The position numbers were made by a program, and so were the translations under genes. The notes beneath the pieces were generated by a model that saw only the letters and a list, made by a program, of their open reading frames with translations, did not search any database and was not told where the DNA came from. A DNA stretch of 64,000 nucleotides from CAIVAT01 sp964387205 (GTDB lineage Bacteria > Bacteroidota > Bacteroidia > Bacteroidales > FEN-979). The stretch is from positions 27,383 to 91,382 of the forward strand of contig CAYLVY010000001.1 of the NCBI GenBank assembly GCA_964387205.1, read 5' to 3'. Below, one piece after another: positions 52,377 to 61,481 of the stretch; positions within the stretch are counted from its first letter, which is position 1; the number at the start of each line of letters is the position of its first letter.

Positions 52377-54074
52377 TTATTGCAACCTGATGTTGTTTTT
52401 TCTTGCCCTGGCTTCTAACCCGGCAAACTTTTCCGTCTGGCCGGTTTCCCGGTAAAGATGAAAAAGTGCCCGGTATGCTTCGGTGTAATTCGGATTTACT
52501 TCAAGGTTCTTCTCCCATTGTACGATGGCTTCCGGGATTCGCCCCGATCGGTAGTACAGTAATCCGATGTTATAGTAAACATGGTCGAACAGCGGGTTGA
52601 TGCGGATCTCCTCAAGGTAGTACCTCTCCGCTTCTGCCGGCCGGTTGGTGTTCATGCAAACCAGTCCGGTATTACTGTTGGCCATGGGTTCATAAGGATT
52701 GATATCCATGGCTTTCCGGAAATACTTTTCCGCATTCGGCAAATCATTGGCGAGGTAATACATGGCGCCCAGGTTGTTGTAATTGAATGCATGGGAAGGG
52801 GAGCTATCAACCGCCGACTGCCAGAAGGCGAAATTGTCACGAAAATGCCGGCTGTGCATAACGGTAAGAATGGCAAAAAGCGCAATAATTGCTGCGGAAG
52901 GGACCAAGGTCTTCAAACCGGACAAGGCTGTGTTTTTTACCGGTGCGACATGAAGAAAAAACAATATAACTGCAGCAACGGAAAGATATGCGCGGTGTTC
53001 CGAAAAGTTGGAGATCTGGTAATTGACCGAAATGAAGGTCGGAACCAGGAATGAAAGGAACCAGACGATGGCGAAAATATACCAGCCCCATTGTTTTTTT
53101 CTGGTCAGGATGACCATGACCAGCAGCAATCCGAGTGCCAATGCTCCCTGCATGGAGGGTATCTTCATATCGGCCAGTATCGGGAAAACGGAGAGGTTGA
53201 ACGGAAACAGTATCTTCCCGAGGAACGGTAAAATGGCTGGCAGGTTTTGCAATACTGAAAGCACCTGTTCTGAAAATGACAATGGGGATTCCCCGGAAAG
53301 CATCCCGGAACGAATGATGGCCCAGATGAAGATGATCAATACCCAACCGGCGGCCGGTATGAGCAGCTTGCGCGGCGTATCTTTAAGGATCAGGAATGTA
53401 TACAGTATGATCAATATGGGTACCGCAACGGCATTTTCTTTGGTGAACATGGCCATGGTAAAGAGGAGCAGGTGTACGGCCAGCCAAATCAGCCGGCCCT
53501 CCCTTGTGAATTTCAGCCAGGCAAGAAAAGCACTGAGTACCAGGATTGCCAGCAGGGAGTCGTTCCTTCCCGGAACCCAGGCCACCACCTGGGTTATCAT
53601 GGGATGTACCAGGAAGATCATGGAACAGAAAAAGGCCCAACGGACAGAATGACCTGTCCGGTAAAAGAAAAGAAAGAGCATGAAAGTGGCCAGGATATGG
53701 TAAACAATGTTTGAGAAATGAAACATTTTAAAGGAGCCACCCCCTGCCATGGCATCGGCCATGAAGGTGAGGGTAAGCATCGGCCGGTAGTAATATCCGC
53801 TCTGGTTCCCTGCATGAAATACATCCCCGCTGAAAGCAGTCCGGATGTAAGACGGATCCTTCAGTTGTTCCATCTGGTTCAATACCAGTGTCTGATCGTC
53901 CAGAAAAGTGTAATCAAAACCAATGGTGCGGCCAAAGACCAGAAACCCGAATATAGCCATCCACAATAATGGATATCCCTTCCTGAGAAACCAGGGTGCA
54001 ACGGCAGCCGCCCCTTCTTCCTTAAGGGCTGACGCTGTTTGGTTCCTGACCACATTTCCGGGAGAGTTTTTCAT
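52377..54074 (-). CDS. TMTC-like membrane protein with C-terminal TPR repeats
   Basis: A 565-residue protein with about ten membrane helices (36-430) and three to four tetratricopeptide repeats at the C terminus (about 440-560, for example NNLGAMYYLANDLPNAEKYFRKAMDINPYEPMA). The first loop has FLDDQ and the next loop VPGRNDSLLA, which resemble the DD and GR-D motifs of TMTC/PMT-like O-mannosyltransferases (GT-C fold). Glycosyl transfer from a lipid-linked sugar is possible but not shown. Own promoter octamer at 54109; no neighbours in the same transcript. Confidence 0.82.
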   Translation of the reverse strand: MKNSPGNVVRNQTASALKEEGAAAVAPWFLRKGYPLLWMAIFGFLVFGRTIGFDYTFLDDQTLVLNQMEQLKDPSYIRTAFSGDVFHAGNQSGYYYRPMLTLTFMADAMAGGGSFKMFHFSNIVYHILATFMLFLFFYRTGHSVRWAFFCSMIFLVHPMITQVVAWVPGRNDSLLAILVLSAFLAWLKFTREGRLIWLAVHLLLFTMAMFTKENAVAVPILIILYTFLILKDTPRKLLIPAAGWVLIIFIWAIIRSGMLSGESPLSFSEQVLSVLQNLPAILPFLGKILFPFNLSVFPILADMKIPSMQGALALGLLLVMVILTRKKQWGWYIFAIVWFLSFLVPTFISVNYQISNFSEHRAYLSVAAVILFFLHVAPVKNTALSGLKTLVPSAAIIALFAILTVMHSRHFRDNFAFWQSAVDSSPSHAFNYNNLGAMYYLANDLPNAEKYFRKAMDINPYEPMANSNTGLVCMNTNRPAEAERYYLEEIRINPLFDHVYYNIGLLYYRSGRIPEAIVQWEKNLEVNPNYTEAYRALFHLYRETGQTEKFAGLEARARKNNIRLQ

Positions 54075-54108
54075 AAGTAGTTTTTTATATTATGCACGAA
54101 CCTCTCTG

Positions 54109-54116
54109 CAAAAATA
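54109..54116 (-). promoter_or_regulatory. Putative -7 octamer for the TMTC-like gene
   Basis: Minus-strand TATTTTTG, a perfect TAnnTTTG, 35 bases before the start at 54074. Confidence 0.5.
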
Positions 54117-54227
54117 ACGGAAGAAACGATCGAAAGGAAATTAGTTCATTTCAGCTTTACACCCTGAACCACCATTCCTCGCCATTCATCGGCCATTTTA
54201 CGTCATTCAACGAGTTTTTATCAGTTA

Positions 54228-54246
54228 TATCGATCCGCGATCGATA
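54228..54246. promoter_or_regulatory. 19-bp palindromic operator before the RND efflux operon
   Basis: TATCGATC-CGC-GATCGATA: perfect 8-bp arms with a 3-base spacer, ending on the first two bases of the -7 octamer at 54245. The position inside the promoter spacer suits a repressor such as a TetR- or MarR-type dimer. No such gene is adjacent. Confidence 0.55.
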
Positions 54247-54252
54247 CATTTG
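54245..54252 (+). promoter_or_regulatory. Putative -7 octamer for the RND efflux operon
   Basis: TACATTTG, a perfect TAnnTTTG, 32 bases before ATG 54285. Confidence 0.55.
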
Positions 54253-54284
54253 CGGCGTTATTGTGAAATCCGGTCGTACGACCA

Positions 54285-55662
54285 ATGAAAACCATGTTTT
54301 GTATGACACTGAAATTTTTACCGGTTGCTTTGTTCATTTTCTTTGCTCCGGTCGTATTGAGTGCCCAGGCCCCGCCGGTCATTCCCCGGGTCATTAACCT
54401 GGAGGAGTGCCTGCGCCTATCCCTGAAGAACAGCCCCCGGCTGAAAACAGAAGAGCTTGAATCGATCCGCCTGCTTCACCATCAGAAAGCAACCGCCGGG
54501 ACAGGATTGCCCCAGGTAAGTTTTTCGGGTTCCTATGATGATTATCTCAATCTTCCCACNNNNNNNNNNGATGATCCCGAACATTTTTTCCAATCCTCCG
54601 GCACCCGAGCAGATGATCCCGGTGCAATTCGGTACCACCTTCAATATCGCCGGTGGTGTGGATGTTACCCAGGTAATCTATAACCAGAGCTGGCTGACCG
54701 CCCTGAAAATGGCCCGCCAGCAACTTCAGCTGCACGACCTGGAGCGTGAGAAAACTACCATCGAAGTCATTTTTGATGTGGCACAGTCCTATTATCTCAC
54801 CCAGATCACTTTGCAACAGATCCGCAACATGACCTCCAACCTCGGGAAGCTTGAAAAGGCGGAGAAGATTGCCGGAAGCCAGTTTCAGCATGGACTGATC
54901 ATGCGTACCGATCTCGACCGGATCGTCGTTCAGAAAATCAACCTCACTACCGAACTGGAGCGTCTGGAAGTGGTATTGCAACAACAACTTGCTTTTCAGA
55001 AATATTACATGGGACTAGACCAGCGGGAAAACATCAGCGTCAGTGATTCGATAGGGCTGGCCCCCGCGGTGATCAGTCAGGGAAATCCTGCCGACCATAT
55101 CGATATCCGCATGCTGGGCCAGAGCAGGGAACTGGCCGGGACCGCCGTGAAAATGGAACAGGCAGGCTGGTACCCGTCGCTCAACTTCATCGCCACCACC
55201 AACTATATGAACCAGAGCAACACCATGTACCTGTTTGGAAAGCCGACCGACTGGTTTAATACTTCTCTCGCCAGGATCCAGTTCAATGTTCCCCTTTTCA
55301 GCGGTTTACAGCGTCATCATAAGGTCAGCCAATCGAAGATCGAACTGGAAAAACTGAAGGTAGCGGAGCAGGACACCCGGCAACTTTTGCAACTTAATTC
55401 CGATGATGCCGCCCGCAAACTGCTGAACAGCATTTCGGCAGAGAAGAAGCAACGCGAGAATGTGAAACTGGCCGAGCGTGTTTTCGCAACGTCCCAGGAG
55501 CAATACGAAAAGGGGGTTATCCCGCTGACCGACCTTCTGAATGCCGAGACCGCCCTGAGCGATGCACAGGGCAATCACACCTACGCCCTGATCCAGATGA
55601 AGCTCTCGGAGTTGAACTATCTCAGGGCCAATGGATTGATCATGACCCATTTTAATTTCTGA
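54285..55662 (+). CDS. TolC-family outer membrane efflux protein (interrupted by an assembly gap)
   Basis: Outer-membrane channel of a tripartite efflux pump, about 460 residues. Signal peptide MTLKFLPVALFIFFAPVVLSAQ, then NLEECLRLSLKNSPRLK, the usual start of the first coiled-coil repeat. The frame runs to LNLPT, enters the ten-N gap at 54560-54569, and resumes in another frame at MIPNIFSNPPAPEQMIPVQFGTT, so the gene is whole and the frame change is due to gap size. The second repeat ends GVIPLTDLLNAETALSDAQGN. First gene of the efflux operon. Confidence 0.92.
54560..54569. other. Ten-N scaffold gap inside the tolC-like gene
   Basis: Placeholder of unknown true length. The reading frames on both sides are joined only if the missing piece is a multiple of three bases. 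Confidence 0.95.
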
Positions 55663-55694
55663 TCCTTTACTGATTCAACATTCACCATATCATC

Positions 55695-56756
55695 ATGAAA
55701 CGTTTACTTACCATCATTATCATCATCGTGGTATTCATTGGCGGATGCACAGCCATCCTGATGATGAACAAAAAAGAGATTGACAGGAAAGCTACCCTGG
55801 ACGGAAACCTGGACCGCATCCCGGTTTACGTGGACACTGTCGGGATAACATCACTGGGTGCCGATTTCGAAGTTACCGGCTCTTTTTCTGCCATCCATGA
55901 ACTAAACCTTCAGTCGGAAGGGCAGGGCAAAGTTATCGAAGTGGAAGTCACAGAGGGTGATTTCGTCGGCGTGGGGCAGGTCATAGCCCGTCTCGACGAT
56001 GAGCTGCTTACGAGTCAGCTATCCCTGGCCACGGCGGCCCTGAACAAGGCACGTGCCGATCGGGATAAATTTGAGGGATTGCTGAAAGAGGAAGCCACTT
56101 CGGCACAACAAGTCGAAGAGGTACGGCTGGCAGCAAAAAAAGCCGAGACGGATGTAGCCACCCTGAAAAAGCAACTGGAGTATGCTACCATAAAAGCGCC
56201 GATCCAGGGGACCATTACCCGTCGTTATATCGAGAAAGGCACCCTTCTGATGCCGGGGGCGCCGGTTGCTGAAATTGTGGATATCAGCCGGCTGAAGTTC
56301 ATTGCCCTTGTTTCGGAAAGGGAGGCCGCAGGTTTAACCAAAGGCCGGCAGGTAAAGGTCAAAACGCACATCTACCCGGGCACCGATTATAACGGGACCG
56401 TTCTTTCGGTAGGTGTTAAAGCCGACGATGCCCTTCGTTTTCCGGTGGAGATCCGGATCGAAAATTCGAAAGATTACCCGCTCCGGGCGGGAATGTTCGG
56501 CACGGCCGCATTCGGCACCGGAACACCAAGGGAAGCGCTCCTGATCACCCGTAATGCACTGGTGGGGAGTATTAAAATCCCCAGACTTTATGTGGTGGAA
56601 GAGAACCGGGCCGTTCTTCGCGACATTCGTATCGGAGCTGCCAACGACCATCAGATCGAAGTAACAGGCGGCCTTAAACCCGGGGAAGTAGTAGTTGTCT
56701 CCGGCCAGCTCAATCTTGACAACATGGCGCAGGTTACCATTATGAATACGAAATAA
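55695..56756 (+). CDS. RND efflux periplasmic adaptor subunit (HlyD/AcrA type)
   Basis: A 353-residue membrane-fusion protein linking the RND pump to the TolC-like channel. The N-terminal segment IIIIIVVFIGGCTAI may be a lipoprotein signal (C18). Then come the lipoyl half-motifs (EGQGKVIEVEVTEGDFVGVGQVIARLDD and IKAPIQGTITRRYIEKGTLLMPG), a coiled-coil hairpin between them (about 100-155), and beta-barrel and membrane-proximal domains to the end. It lies 32 bases after the tolC-like gene. Confidence 0.93.
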   Translation: MKRLLTIIIIIVVFIGGCTAILMMNKKEIDRKATLDGNLDRIPVYVDTVGITSLGADFEVTGSFSAIHELNLQSEGQGKVIEVEVTEGDFVGVGQVIARLDDELLTSQLSLATAALNKARADRDKFEGLLKEEATSAQQVEEVRLAAKKAETDVATLKKQLEYATIKAPIQGTITRRYIEKGTLLMPGAPVAEIVDISRLKFIALVSEREAAGLTKGRQVKVKTHIYPGTDYNGTVLSVGVKADDALRFPVEIRIENSKDYPLRAGMFGTAAFGTGTPREALLITRNALVGSIKIPRLYVVEENRAVLRDIRIGAANDHQIEVTGGLKPGEVVVVSGQLNLDNMAQVTIMNTK

Positions 56757-56765
56757 AGAGAAACC

Positions 56766-59700
56766 ATGAGTATTACAGAAATTTCCATCAAGCGCCCGTC
56801 GCTGATCGTGGTGATCTTCGCCGTACTGACCTTCCTGGGGGTTGTCAGCTACTTTTCTCTCAATTATGAACTTCTGCCGAAATACTCGCAGCCGGTTTTG
56901 GTGGCAGTGACCCCCTATCCGGGGGCTTCTCCCTCGGAAGTGGAGAGTTCGGTCACGAAGAAGGTGGAGGATGCCATCTCTTCACTCGAGGATATCGACA
57001 ACATCCAGAGTACTTCGGCTGAAGGGATTTCAGTGGTGGTCATCATCTTTAAAACCAGCGCCGATATGGATAAAGCGCTGGATAATGCTACCAGAAAGGT
57101 GGCCAATATCGAATATCTGCTGCCCAAAGATTCAAGAAAACCGATCATCAACAACTTCAGCATGGACGATATCCCGATCATGAGGCTCGGGATCACGGCC
57201 AATATGCCTCCCACCGAATTGTATGACCTGGTTAAGAACAAGATCAAACCGATGATTAGCACCATCAACGGGATCGCCCAGGTTGACCTCGTCGGAGGTG
57301 AAGAACGCGAGATCAGGATCAACATTGACAATGCCAAACTGAAATCACATGGTTTATCGATCCTTCAGGTCACCAATGCCATTCATTCCGCCAACATGGA
57401 ATTTCCTACCGGGAAGATCAAGGATGTGGGGCAGGAGATGATCATCCGCCTGAGCGGGAAATTTGCCTCACTGGAGGATCTCCGGAACCTTGTGATCAGC
57501 GCGCCAGGCGGCAGTCCGGTCAGGCTTGAGGATATTGCCGAGGTGCAGGACACGAAAAAGGAAACTTCTTCGGTTAACAGGATCAACGGCAGCAATTCGG
57601 TTGGTTTGCTGATTTTCAAACAACCCGACGGGAATGAAGTGGACATTTCGAAAAATGTTCACAAGAGTATCAGCCATCTTGAGGATATCTATGCCAGTCA
57701 GGATGTAAAGTTTGCCGTGGCCAACGACACTTCGGAGTTTACGCTGATTTCAGCCAATGCCGTAATGAAGGACCTGCTCATTGCCATCTGCCTCGTGGCA
57801 CTGGTGATGCTGGTCTTCCTGCACAGTCTCCGCAACTCCTTCATTGTTATGGTGGCTATTCCCGCATCGCTTATCTCCAGCTTCACCGCCATGTATGTGC
57901 TCGATTTCTCCCTGAATATCATCTCACTCATCGCCATGTCGCTGGTGATCGGGATCCTGGTGGACGACTCCATCGTGGTGCTGGAGAATATCTACCGCCA
58001 TATGGAAAAGGGCAAAGACCGGCGACAGGCCGCGATTGACGGGCGCAGGGAGATCAACTATACTGCGGTCTCCATCACCATGGTCGATGTAGTGGTCTTT
58101 CTCCCCATTGCGGTCATCACCAGCATGATTTCGGGAATGTTGCGCCAGTTTGCCCTGGTGGTGGTCATCTCTACCCTCCTCAGTCTCTTTGTATCTTTCA
58201 CCATCACACCGTTGCTGGCTTCCCGGATGGCCAAGCACAGCCGTTTCCGTGAGGATAGTTTCCCGGGTAAGTTCATTTATGGCTTTGAACGCAGTCTTCA
58301 CGCCTTTACCGAAGGTTATGCAAAACTGATCGCCTGGTCGCTTCACCATAAACTGGTAGTCCTTGTCTCCGTCACATTGTTGTTTTTCGGTTCCCTGATG
58401 TTGGTAGGTGCCGGATTTATCGGGTCAGAATTTGTGAGTATGGGCGACCGGGGCGAGATCATCGTTCAGATCGAACTTCCGAAAAATACACCAATAACCC
58501 AAACCAATTATGTTACCCTTGAAGCTGAAAAATATATCATGAAACAACCGGAGGTGGTGAGTGTCTTTACCACGGTCGGCGGTACTACAAGCTTTTTCGA
58601 AGCGGGAGGAAATCCCTATAAATCAGAACTTCACGTGAAACTAATCGAGAAGGAGAAGCGGGAGATCACTTCGGAACTTTTTGCCTTGAGAATGAAAAAA
58701 GAGCTGATGAACCTGCTGCCCGGGACCAAGGTGCGTTCTACCATCGTTTCCCTGATGGGAACCTCGGATATGGACCCGATCCAGATGGTACTGACCGGCC
58801 CCAATCTTGATACCCTGACCCGCTGGTCGGAACTGGTCATGGCTGAGATGAAAAAAGTGCCGGGCACTTACGAGGTTAAACTCTCGGTGGAGGCCGGAAA
58901 TCCCGAGGTGGACATTCGTCTCGACAAGGATAAGATGGCTTCGCTGGGTGTTTCCACCGCCGTGGTCGGAATGACCCTGCAGAATGCTTTCAGCGGAAAT
59001 ACCGATGCCAGATTCCGCGAAGGCGACAATGAGTATGACATTAATGTGGTGCTTGATCAGTTTGACCGCAACAGCATCGAAGACATTGCTTCTCTCGGAT
59101 TTATCAACGACCTGGGGCAAACCATTCAGCTTAAGCAATTTGCAGATATAAAGCCCTCCACGGGAACCACAGTTTTGCAACGGTACAACCGGGTTCCCTC
59201 GGTCACGGTCCAATGTCAGGTGATCGGCCGGCCGGTCGGATCGGTGGGCGAAGATGTGCTGAAAGCGTTAAAGCCCATGAAGTTGCCGCCGGAAGTGGTC
59301 GTAATCCCGGAAGGGGATATGAAGTATCAGACCGAAGCGTTCGGCAGCCTGGGGATCGCATTTCTTGCTTCCATCCTGTTTGTTTACCTGATCATGGTGG
59401 CATTGTACGATTCTTATCTCTATCCCTTCGTGGTGCTCTTCTCCATACCGCTGGCGATCATCGGCGCTTTGCTGGCTTTGGGGTTGACCATGCAGTCGCT
59501 GACCATTTTTTCGATCCTCGGCATCATCATGCTGGTGGGGCTGGTTGGCAAGAATGCGATCCTGCTGGTGGACTTTACCAATCAGTCGAGGGCCGAGGGT
59601 TACTCAACCTTTGATGCATTGATCCTGGCCGGGAAGGTAAGAATGCGCCCCATTCTGATGACCACCTTCTCGATGATCTTCGGTATGCTCCCGATAGCCC

Positions 59701-59867
59701 TTGCTTCCGGTGCCGGATCAGAGTGGAAGAACGGGATGGCATGGGCACTGATCGGCGGTCTGACCAGTTCCCTCTTTCTTACCCTTATCGTGGTACCAGT
59801 GGTTTACCTTATCTTCGATAATCTAAAAAATCGTTTCAGAAGGAAATCCACTACATTTGCATCCTGA
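56766..59867 (+). CDS. RND-family multidrug efflux permease (AcrB/HAE1 type)
   Basis: A 1033-residue proton-driven inner-membrane pump with twelve helices and two large periplasmic loops. The proton-relay aspartates are in helix 4, VIGILVDDSIVVLENIYRH. Other hallmarks are ITEISIKRPSLIVVIFAVLTF at the N terminus, TPYPGASPSEVE in the porter domain, and IIMLVGLVGKNAILLVDF in the second half. It lies 9 bases after the adaptor gene. Substrates (drugs, bile-type detergents, dyes) cannot be told from the sequence. Confidence 0.95.
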   Translation: MSITEISIKRPSLIVVIFAVLTFLGVVSYFSLNYELLPKYSQPVLVAVTPYPGASPSEVESSVTKKVEDAISSLEDIDNIQSTSAEGISVVVIIFKTSADMDKALDNATRKVANIEYLLPKDSRKPIINNFSMDDIPIMRLGITANMPPTELYDLVKNKIKPMISTINGIAQVDLVGGEEREIRINIDNAKLKSHGLSILQVTNAIHSANMEFPTGKIKDVGQEMIIRLSGKFASLEDLRNLVISAPGGSPVRLEDIAEVQDTKKETSSVNRINGSNSVGLLIFKQPDGNEVDISKNVHKSISHLEDIYASQDVKFAVANDTSEFTLISANAVMKDLLIAICLVALVMLVFLHSLRNSFIVMVAIPASLISSFTAMYVLDFSLNIISLIAMSLVIGILVDDSIVVLENIYRHMEKGKDRRQAAIDGRREINYTAVSITMVDVVVFLPIAVITSMISGMLRQFALVVVISTLLSLFVSFTITPLLASRMAKHSRFREDSFPGKFIYGFERSLHAFTEGYAKLIAWSLHHKLVVLVSVTLLFFGSLMLVGAGFIGSEFVSMGDRGEIIVQIELPKNTPITQTNYVTLEAEKYIMKQPEVVSVFTTVGGTTSFFEAGGNPYKSELHVKLIEKEKREITSELFALRMKKELMNLLPGTKVRSTIVSLMGTSDMDPIQMVLTGPNLDTLTRWSELVMAEMKKVPGTYEVKLSVEAGNPEVDIRLDKDKMASLGVSTAVVGMTLQNAFSGNTDARFREGDNEYDINVVLDQFDRNSIEDIASLGFINDLGQTIQLKQFADIKPSTGTTVLQRYNRVPSVTVQCQVIGRPVGSVGEDVLKALKPMKLPPEVVVIPEGDMKYQTEAFGSLGIAFLASILFVYLIMVALYDSYLYPFVVLFSIPLAIIGALLALGLTMQSLTIFSILGIIMLVGLVGKNAILLVDFTNQSRAEGYSTFDALILAGKVRMRPILMTTFSMIFGMLPIALASGAGSEWKNGMAWALIGGLTSSLFLTLIVVPVVYLIFDNLKNRFRRKSTTFAS

Positions 59868-59894
59868 GCATACCGCTCGAGAACAGGATGCAGC

Positions 59895-61460
59895 ATGCCC
59901 GAAAACCGTAAACTCAGGATAGCCCTGGCTTTGGTGCTGGTATTTTCAGCGCTGGTCAGGGCTTTCGTGGCCGGTTCCATTGAACTTGGAAACGATGAGG
60001 TATATTACTGGGTATATGCCCGATATCCTGATCTCAGCCATTTCGACCATCCCCCGATGGTCGGTCTTCTGGTACAGGCTACTACCCTGAACCTCCTGAT
60101 CGACAGTGAGTTTTTTATCCGGCTGGGACCGGTCTTTTTGGGAACCGCATCCACCTGGCTGATGTTTCTGATCGGTAAAACGGTCAGGAACGAGTTGACC
60201 GGTTTTTATGCCGCTTTACTCTTCACCGCCTCCTTTTACGGCTTTGTGCTCAGTGGTACCTTTATCCTGCCCGATACCCCGCAACTATTTTTCTGGCTGC
60301 TTACCCTTTGGTTGCTGCTTCGATCACTGACCGCGCATGATCCTGAAAAAAAGCACCGGAACATGATGTTCTGGGCAGGTATAACCGCAGGTCTTGCTTT
60401 TCTCTCCAAATACCATTCGCTGTTTTTGCCTGCCGGGGCTTTCGCATTTATCCTTTTTCATAACCGCCGGTGGTTCAGGGTGAAAGAGACTTATATGGCA
60501 TTCTTCTTTTTTTTGCTGCTCACATTACCGGTGGTATTGTGGAATGTTGACAACCATTTTATCAGTTTTACATTTCATGAAAACCGCGTTAGCCTGGTAG
60601 GGGAGGGGATACAATGGCAATACCTGGCGACTGAACTCGCGGGTCAGTTCTTCTACCAGAATCCGGTGAATGTGGTGCTGATCATTCTGGCTTTTGCCGT
60701 CATGGCAGGCGGATGGAAGCTTATCCCTGCCCCGGCTTCATGGTTGATTTTCTGGATCAGTCTCCCGCTGATCCTTGTCTTCACAGGGTTCTCACTGTTC
60801 CGCAGCACCCTTCCGCACTGGTCGGGCCCCGGTTATCCGGGTTTGATCCTGTTTGCGGCCGCTTATCTGGCCGACAGGTTCCGCCGCAGCGAATCTTCCC
60901 CCTTGATTCCATGGCCCATTGCCGTTGCTGCAGGATTTCTTTTGCTGGTGATCACCCTGGCAGTTACCCAGATCCGTACCGGCTTTATTCCGCTGGCGCG
61001 ATGGGGCGACGATGTTACCCATGACCTGGTTTGCTGGAGACAATTAGGGATTAAATTTTCGGAGGTTGCCGAAGAACAGGAGAAAGCGGGATTGATTGCT
61101 GAAGGATCGCCCATTTTTACCTTCCGCTGGTTCCCGGCTGCCAACTTTGAGTATTATGTGGCCACCCCGGATGGAAACAGACCTGTTTACGCGCCGGGAA
61201 CCCTGGAGAGGATTCATAAATATCATTGGATTAATCATATAAGAGGTGATCTTCCCTCCGGCAGCGATGCATGGTACATTGGTCTGAGTGACGATTTTGA
61301 GGATCCCTTTCAACTTTATGGTGATCTTTTCACCGTGATCGTACCGGTTGACACCCTGATCCTCACCAGGGGCCATGATACAGTGAGAAAGGCGTTTTTG
61401 TTCCGGATGACAGGACTGAAAAACGACCTCCGCTTTCCACCGTCATCAGGGGTTCACTGA
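59895..61460 (+). CDS. Glycosyltransferase family 39-like (ArnT/PMT type) membrane protein
   Basis: A 521-residue GT-C enzyme with about eleven membrane helices. The first periplasmic loop carries ELGNDEVYYWVYARYPDLSHFDHPP, matching the DE-YY and HPP motifs of the ArnT/PMT_2 family, which moves a sugar from a polyprenyl-phosphate carrier onto lipid or protein. It lies 27 bases after the efflux permease, so possibly in the same transcript, and 21 bases before the PrsW-type gene. Substrate unknown. Confidence 0.88.
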   Translation: MPENRKLRIALALVLVFSALVRAFVAGSIELGNDEVYYWVYARYPDLSHFDHPPMVGLLVQATTLNLLIDSEFFIRLGPVFLGTASTWLMFLIGKTVRNELTGFYAALLFTASFYGFVLSGTFILPDTPQLFFWLLTLWLLLRSLTAHDPEKKHRNMMFWAGITAGLAFLSKYHSLFLPAGAFAFILFHNRRWFRVKETYMAFFFFLLLTLPVVLWNVDNHFISFTFHENRVSLVGEGIQWQYLATELAGQFFYQNPVNVVLIILAFAVMAGGWKLIPAPASWLIFWISLPLILVFTGFSLFRSTLPHWSGPGYPGLILFAAAYLADRFRRSESSPLIPWPIAVAAGFLLLVITLAVTQIRTGFIPLARWGDDVTHDLVCWRQLGIKFSEVAEEQEKAGLIAEGSPIFTFRWFPAANFEYYVATPDGNRPVYAPGTLERIHKYHWINHIRGDLPSGSDAWYIGLSDDFEDPFQLYGDLFTVIVPVDTLILTRGHDTVRKAFLFRMTGLKNDLRFPPSSGVH

Positions 61461-61481
61461 CACCATGAAACCCGGTGAACC

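Noticed and set aside
54092..54397. 101-residue plus frame covering the efflux promoter region
   Set aside because: It runs through the promoter and palindrome and overlaps tolC in another frame; no signal or domain.
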